Shown one piece after another: positions 59,963 to 64,000 of a stretch of 64,000 nt of DNA; position 1 is the stretch's first letter, and each line of letters begins with the position of its first letter. Below the pieces are notes generated by a model. The model did no database searches and was not told where the DNA came from. It worked only from the letters and a program-made list of their open reading frames with translations. The translations under genes and the position numbers were made by a program. The DNA is from JAOAPY01 sp038237475 (GTDB taxonomy: Bacteria; Acidobacteriota; Blastocatellia; Pyrinomonadales; Pyrinomonadaceae): positions 310,001 through 374,000 of the forward strand of contig JBBRYS010000001.1 of the NCBI GenBank assembly GCA_038237475.1. Direction: 5' to 3'.

Positions 59963-60304
59963 GATTCTATTCCTTTGCTCGGCGCGATTCTTCAATGGCA
60001 AAGCTGGCCGGTACCTTTGTGCAATGTGCAAGGGAAAGTCCGGAACTCAGTAACAACGTGACCTGTCATGCCTATAAGTTTGTCCTAAAAGTAACAGTGA
60101 ATCCGGGCGCAGCCAGCAATGAACAGCAATCTGACGCGATAGACGCAGTCATCAGGAGACAAGGACTATGCTAGCTGGGTAATCTTACTAATCTGAACCG
60201 GGAAGGAATAAAGATTAATGCATCGGACCGAATACGCCTACCCCGGAGCGCCGGTAATCAGGCAGCATCAGCGCGAGACTGCCTGGAGTTATAAGGAGAG
60301 ATGA
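59963..60304. other. Divergent intergenic region with a small hairpin
   Basis: No gene is seen. AGGCAG...CTGCCT (about 60259-60285) forms a weak hairpin a few bases before the ribosome binding site AAGGAGAG of the next gene; a role in its translation is possible but unproven. Confidence 0.4.
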
Positions 60305-61504
60305 ATGAGTTATTTGTTGGGTTTCTCTATGGCTGGCGGGACCCGAGTACTTCTAACACTCTTTATCATGCTCGCAGCGGCCAAGGTAATGGCCGAAATC
60401 TTCGAGCGTCTGCGCCAACCCGCAGTGGTGGGAGAGATATTGGCGGGCGTCTTGATCGGCCCCAGCCTGCTGGGTTGGATCGGTCCAACCGAGATCACAG
60501 ATACGCTGGCGGAAATCGGCGTTATCTTTCTGCTCTTCACCGTTGGACTTGAAACCAAGCCGGCCACAATTTTCCGCGTTGGCAAAAGGGCCCTGGTCGT
60601 GGCTGTCCTGGGAGTGGTTACGCCTTTCTTCGCCGGCTGGCTGCTCATGAAATCCTGGGGCGGATCAGGAATAGAATCTCTGTTTCTCGGCACGGCGATG
60701 GTTGCGACCTCGGTCGGCATTACAGCGCGTGTGTTGTCATCTTTGGGAGTGCTGAGCTCTCTCACCAGCCGGATCATCCTGGGCGCCGCGGTTATCGATG
60801 ACATTCTGGGACTGATGATCCTGGCCATTGTCTCGGGCCTCGCTGTCGGCCCGGTCAATTACCTATCGATCATTACAACGGCGCTGCTTGCCATCGGCTT
60901 CACCGCCTTCGTAGTGCTGGTTGGCGCGCCCGTCGTGAATCGCATGGCGCCCCGGATCGAAAACCTGCAGGGTAGTCAAGCGCTTTTCGTCAGCGCGCTC
61001 TTACTGTGTTTGGGAATTTCCGTCGCGGCGGCCTTTATCGGCGTGGCTGCAATTGTCGGCGCGTTTCTGGCTGGAATGACCTTCGCTGAGGTAGCGGAAG
61101 AAAGACCGACCATGCATAAGCAGATGTCGGGAGTGACAGAGTTTTTAGTTCCCTTCTTCCTGGTGAACATAGGCATGCAATTAAAACTCGAGGTCTTTCG
61201 AGACCCGGCGATAGTTGGATTTGCAGTCCTGGTAACCGCAGTCGCAGTGCTCACCAAACTAGTTGGCTGTGGCGTGGGAGCATGGGGGATGGGATGGAGG
61301 CAGGTGGGCCAGGTTGGTATGGGTATGGTGCCCCGGGGCGAAGTAGGAATCGTGGTTGCCCAGCTGGGAATGGGGCTGGCCATCATCAGTGACTCGCTCT
61401 ATGGCGTTGTCTTGATGATGGCAGTCGCGACGACTCTAATTGCTCCTCCCTTCCTGAGAGTTCTATATTCCCCGGAGAGAGTCACGCCTGCCTCACCGTC
61501 CTGA
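60305..61504 (+). CDS. CPA2-type cation/proton antiporter (Kef/NapA-like)
   Basis: A 399-residue membrane protein of about 12-13 helices: RQPAVVGEILAGVLIGPSLL (about 38-57), FLLFTVGLETKPATIFRVGK (about 76-95), GAAVIDDILGLMILAIVSGL (about 160-179) with the DD ion-binding pair, and VPRGEVGIVVAQLGMG near the end (about 341-357). No C-terminal TrkA domains. It exports Na+ or K+ against protons. AAGGAGAG precedes the ATG. Confidence 0.92.
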   Translation: MSYLLGFSMAGGTRVLLTLFIMLAAAKVMAEIFERLRQPAVVGEILAGVLIGPSLLGWIGPTEITDTLAEIGVIFLLFTVGLETKPATIFRVGKRALVVAVLGVVTPFFAGWLLMKSWGGSGIESLFLGTAMVATSVGITARVLSSLGVLSSLTSRIILGAAVIDDILGLMILAIVSGLAVGPVNYLSIITTALLAIGFTAFVVLVGAPVVNRMAPRIENLQGSQALFVSALLLCLGISVAAAFIGVAAIVGAFLAGMTFAEVAEERPTMHKQMSGVTEFLVPFFLVNIGMQLKLEVFRDPAIVGFAVLVTAVAVLTKLVGCGVGAWGMGWRQVGQVGMGMVPRGEVGIVVAQLGMGLAIISDSLYGVVLMMAVATTLIAPPFLRVLYSPERVTPASPS

Positions 61505-61526
61505 ATTCGAGTGGAGTACAACGATA

Positions 61527-62009
61527 TTATCCGCCGTCGCCTGCGAGTTTGACGTAGGAGGAGTAGAAGGTGGACAGCCGGTAACTCGCAGCCGGATCGC
61601 TTCGCGCCAGCAGTGTGATCACGCCGTCGCGCTCGGACAGTAGGGGCCTGAGCACCTCGCGCCGGGACTCGGTGAACACCGAGTTGTTCCCTGCATCTAT
61701 CTGACTGCGCAGGTGTGTGAAGAAATCGCTCATAGTTTGACGAGCCGGTTCGTAGTCGCCGCGCTGTATCTCAAACATCGCAGTCCCCAGACTGTTCTTG
61801 AGTTGGCTTAAGCGTACCTCCCGTTGCGCGGCATCGCGTTGTTCGATAGCGCTGCCTGCCTTAAGCCACATGGGAACAAGTCCGAGCATAAAGAACCCGA
61901 GGGATAACGTGACGTAAAGAGCCACACGCTTCCACGAGATTGCCACTCCTGAAATTTCTTCTCTCAGGACAGCGGTCTGGCTGGGTGATTGTTGTTCTGC
62001 GGCTTTCAT
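61527..62009 (-). CDS. Single-pass membrane protein (paralogue of 55138-55620)
   Basis: A 160-residue protein with the same plan as its paralogue: one helix (VALYVTLSLGFFMLGLVPMW, about 28-47), then RDAAQREVRLSQLKNSLGTA, QRGDYEPARQTMSDFFTHLR and RSDPAASYRLSTFYSSYVKL. Both copies have exactly 160 residues. It is convergent with the Kef-type antiporter and divergent from the sensor kinase. Function unknown. Confidence 0.8.
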   Translation of the reverse strand: MKAAEQQSPSQTAVLREEISGVAISWKRVALYVTLSLGFFMLGLVPMWLKAGSAIEQRDAAQREVRLSQLKNSLGTAMFEIQRGDYEPARQTMSDFFTHLRSQIDAGNNSVFTESRREVLRPLLSERDGVITLLARSDPAASYRLSTFYSSYVKLAGDGG

Positions 62010-62251
62010 GACTTTCTCCTCTGATCCAATTCAGTAGGACCAGCTTCGTTCAGGAAACAGCGGGAAGCGCTAGCCTTGCTAACGGCCCCACTGAAGGTAC
62101 ATCTAATTTATAGTAAGCTGGCTCTGACCTCGGCGAATCAGTGAAATTACAGGCTAACCTGAGTGTTTACCCTTACAGTAACCAGAATCATGGTTGCTAT
62201 ACTCCTCGCGCTGGTCTTTCAATAAGCGGAGCTTGGGTGTAAGGAATTGAG

Positions 62252-64000
62252 GTGGCACTGGAATTGGGGATTCGTGGCAAATTACTGCTTCTCGCCATTG
62301 GCATAGCTGTGCCGCTTCTTCTCGTAGGGGCTTTCGATCTGAGAAACATGTGGCAACTCAGCCGGGCTCAACTTGACGACTCAGTCAAACAGCAGGTTGA
62401 CCTTGCTTCAGTCGCGCTTGAACGCTGGTTGGATGATCAAAAGAAAGGCCTTGCCGCCATTGCCGCCTCAGCTGCTGACAACGACATTCGCTTACCGGCC
62501 ATTCGAGACAACCTTGAGAAGGTTCTGCACACGCGTCCCTTTTGGATGGATCTGCGAGTTACGGACGCTGCGGGCACCGTCATAATCGCTCAACCGGCCC
62601 GCAGGGAGTTGCTCTCGAGCGCACTCAGCGATTATCTGGTGGCCGAGATGCGAAAGCGAAATTCATGGGTCGTCGTTACAGATCGAACCCTCGATGAGGC
62701 ACGGCCGATTGTGATCATAGCCGTTCCCATCGAAACGGGCGGCGCCGTAATCGTTCGTATCGATGGCGCAGCAATCAACGAGTTATTTGACACCATAGAA
62801 CTGTCGCAGCATGTCGTGATTTCTGTACTGGATTCCAATGGACGGGTTCTTTATCGGCGGCGCGGATCGGAAGCGCCGACGGATGCGGATGTCAGCTGGA
62901 CATCGGTTGGCTCAGCCGTCGGCGCCGGCCGCACGAGTGTATTAGAACTCAGGAGTCCAATAGACGGGATCAATCGGGTGTATGGTGTAGCACACATCCG
63001 GGACACCGGGCTCATAACGATGATTGGGATCCCGAGCTCAACGCTTTACGAACCAGCGCGTCATCGTCTGAACCGTTACGCACTGATTGGCCTGCTTGGA
63101 TTACTCCTTGCGATGGCGGCCGCGCTGGTGATTGAGCGCAGTATCGTATTGCCCGTACGCCGGCTGCGCTCGGCCGCGCAGCGGCTGGGCGGAGGCGATT
63201 TGACGGCACGTGCTCCCCTCAACGACGCGGGGGAAATCGGGGAACTCGGAGCCGCCTTCAATAAGATGGCCACGCGAATCGAGGAGCGTGAGCAACGGCT
63301 GGCTGAGTTAGACCGGTTGAAGTCGGAATTTGTCGGGAGCGTCTCCCACGAATTAAAAACACCTTTGACGACTATCAAGCTGCTGGCCCACCTGCTGCAG
63401 CGAACTCCGCTCAATGACGAGGACAGGATCAATTACCTGAAGACCATCGCCACTGAGTGTGACCGGCAAATCGAGTTCGTCGGCAACCTGCTGGATGTTT
63501 CGCGCATTGAAGCGGGCGCCTATACGCTGCGGCAGGAGAGGCTCGAAGTAATTGAGTTGATCACTTCGTGTGTGGAAGTTGAAAGACACCGTGCCGCATT
63601 ACTGGGCCTGGAATTAATTGCCGAAATCCCCAACGACCTGCCGCCCGTGCGCGGAGACTTCGAGCCCTTGCGCAGAGTGGTGCGCGGCTTAATCGACAAC
63701 GCGCTCAAATATACTCCTGCTGGCGGGACGGTCACGGTTTCGGTTCACCGCGCGGGCGAGACCCTGGCCATCGCCGTCAAAGATAACGGTCTGGGCATTT
63801 TGCCGGTAGACATGTCGCATGTCTTTGAAAAGTTTTATCGCGCGGGCGCAGCTCAGTCTGACGGCGGGGCCAATCAGTCGACTGCACTGGGCACGGCCGC
63901 GCCAGGGGTGGGACTGGGGCTTTACCTGGCCCAGCGAGTAGTGGCGCAACTGAATGGTAAAATTGTCGTCGCAAGCGAAGATGGGCGCGGCACAATCTTT
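62252..64000 (+). CDS. HAMP-domain sensor histidine kinase (3' end outside window)
   Basis: A frame from GTG at 62252 is open to the window end (583 codons seen). Residues 10-35 form the first helix (LLLLAIGIAVPLLLVGAF). A long extracytoplasmic sensor follows (about 36-265), then a second helix (YALIGLLGLLLAMAAALVIE, about 275-294), HAMP (RLRSAAQRLGGGDLTARAPL), HisKA (GSVSHELKTPLTTIKLLAHL, His about 369) and HATPase (RGLIDNALKYTPAGGTV, DNGLGILP, GVGLGLYLAQRVV). AAGGAATTGAG precedes the start. The ligand of the sensor is unknown and no response regulator is adjacent inside the window. Confidence 0.9.
   Translation, partial: MALELGIRGKLLLLAIGIAVPLLLVGAFDLRNMWQLSRAQLDDSVKQQVDLASVALERWLDDQKKGLAAIAASAADNDIRLPAIRDNLEKVLHTRPFWMDLRVTDAAGTVIIAQPARRELLSSALSDYLVAEMRKRNSWVVVTDRTLDEARPIVIIAVPIETGGAVIVRIDGAAINELFDTIELSQHVVISVLDSNGRVLYRRRGSEAPTDADVSWTSVGSAVGAGRTSVLELRSPIDGINRVYGVAHIRDTGLITMIGIPSSTLYEPARHRLNRYALIGLLGLLLAMAAALVIERSIVLPVRRLRSAAQRLGGGDLTARAPLNDAGEIGELGAAFNKMATRIEEREQRLAELDRLKSEFVGSVSHELKTPLTTIKLLAHLLQRTPLNDEDRINYLKTIATECDRQIEFVGNLLDVSRIEAGAYTLRQERLEVIELITSCVEVERHRAALLGLELIAEIPNDLPPVRGDFEPLRRVVRGLIDNALKYTPAGGTVTVSVHRAGETLAIAVKDNGLGILPVDMSHVFEKFYRAGAAQSDGGANQSTALGTAAPGVGLGLYLAQRVVAQLNGKIVVASEDGRGTIF

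Noticed and set aside
1..64000. CRISPR array, rRNA genes, tRNA-Sec or selA/selB/selD in the window
   Set aside because: I looked for regularly spaced direct repeats, conserved rRNA segments, a long-variable-arm tRNA with TCA anticodon and the Sel protein motifs and saw none; this was by eye only.

Overview
The window is a bacterial chromosome segment of moderately high GC. The gene mix suggests a soil Acidobacteriota-like bacterium: a CheB/CheR hybrid kinase, PdxR/MocR, an arsenosugar-type cluster, many secreted proteins of unknown role, and palindromic REP-like repeats. That assignment is an inference from content; no rRNA or marker gene is present.

Layout. (1) 0-3.8 kb holds a large chemotaxis-type hybrid histidine kinase, cut by the window edge. 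(2) 3.9-7.3 kb is a decayed accessory patch: remnants of a DUF1622-like gene, an unrecognised gene and a helicase/DUF3883 gene, an intact hipBA toxin-antitoxin pair with a perfect 11-bp operator-like inverted repeat, and a frameshifted antitoxin without its toxin. (3) At 7.28-7.47 and 23.26-23.45 kb lie two diverged direct copies of a ~190-bp sequence ending in the 3' half of a tRNA gene. They look like junctions of an integrated element and bracket about 16 kb. (4) Between them is a selenoprotein-rich cluster. One unit has an ECF sigma factor, its anti-sigma factor and a selenocysteine (Sec) peroxiredoxin. A second has another Sec peroxiredoxin, a permease with no ATG/GTG/TTG start near its ribosome binding site, a DoxX protein and a SPASM radical SAM protein. 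A long plus-strand operon holds a small unknown protein, a GrdB/PrdB-like reductase subunit with two Sec codons (CPAUPIUHQ), a nitrilase, a Sec alkylhydroperoxidase-like protein (CHYU), a TIGR04282-type transferase, a nitroreductase, two glycosyltransferases and a sugar epimerase. (5) 23-28.7 kb has gene remnants, secreted proteins (a BNR-repeat lipoprotein, a matrixin-like protease) and a broken DsrE gene. (6) 28.5-44.9 kb is mostly ordinary: PdxR and a flavin oxidase, leucine dehydrogenase, DUF389, fasciclin, MscS channel, a broken GGDEF gene, amidohydrolase, an APC permease fused to two UspA domains, and an SLC13-type transporter. (7) 44.9-51.6 kb is an arsenosugar-type cluster (ArsS radical SAM, ArsM methyltransferase, TIGR04282 and TIGR04283 transferases, CMD protein). 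It carries a Sec peroxiredoxin and a Sec rhodanese, plus paralogues of several genes of region 4. (8) 51.7-64 kb holds a flavin disulfide reductase, signalling proteins, a CBS protein, glutamate dehydrogenase, two cation/proton antiporters, two paralogous small membrane proteins and a sensor kinase cut by the right edge.

The main result is that six genes contain seven in-frame TGA codons exactly where the families have redox-active cysteines. Each gene has a short hairpin starting roughly 13-18 nt after its TGA (in the two-TGA gene, after the second), the place where bacterial SECIS elements lie. No selA, selB, selD or tRNA-Sec gene was seen in the window, so decoding must be supplied from elsewhere in the genome.
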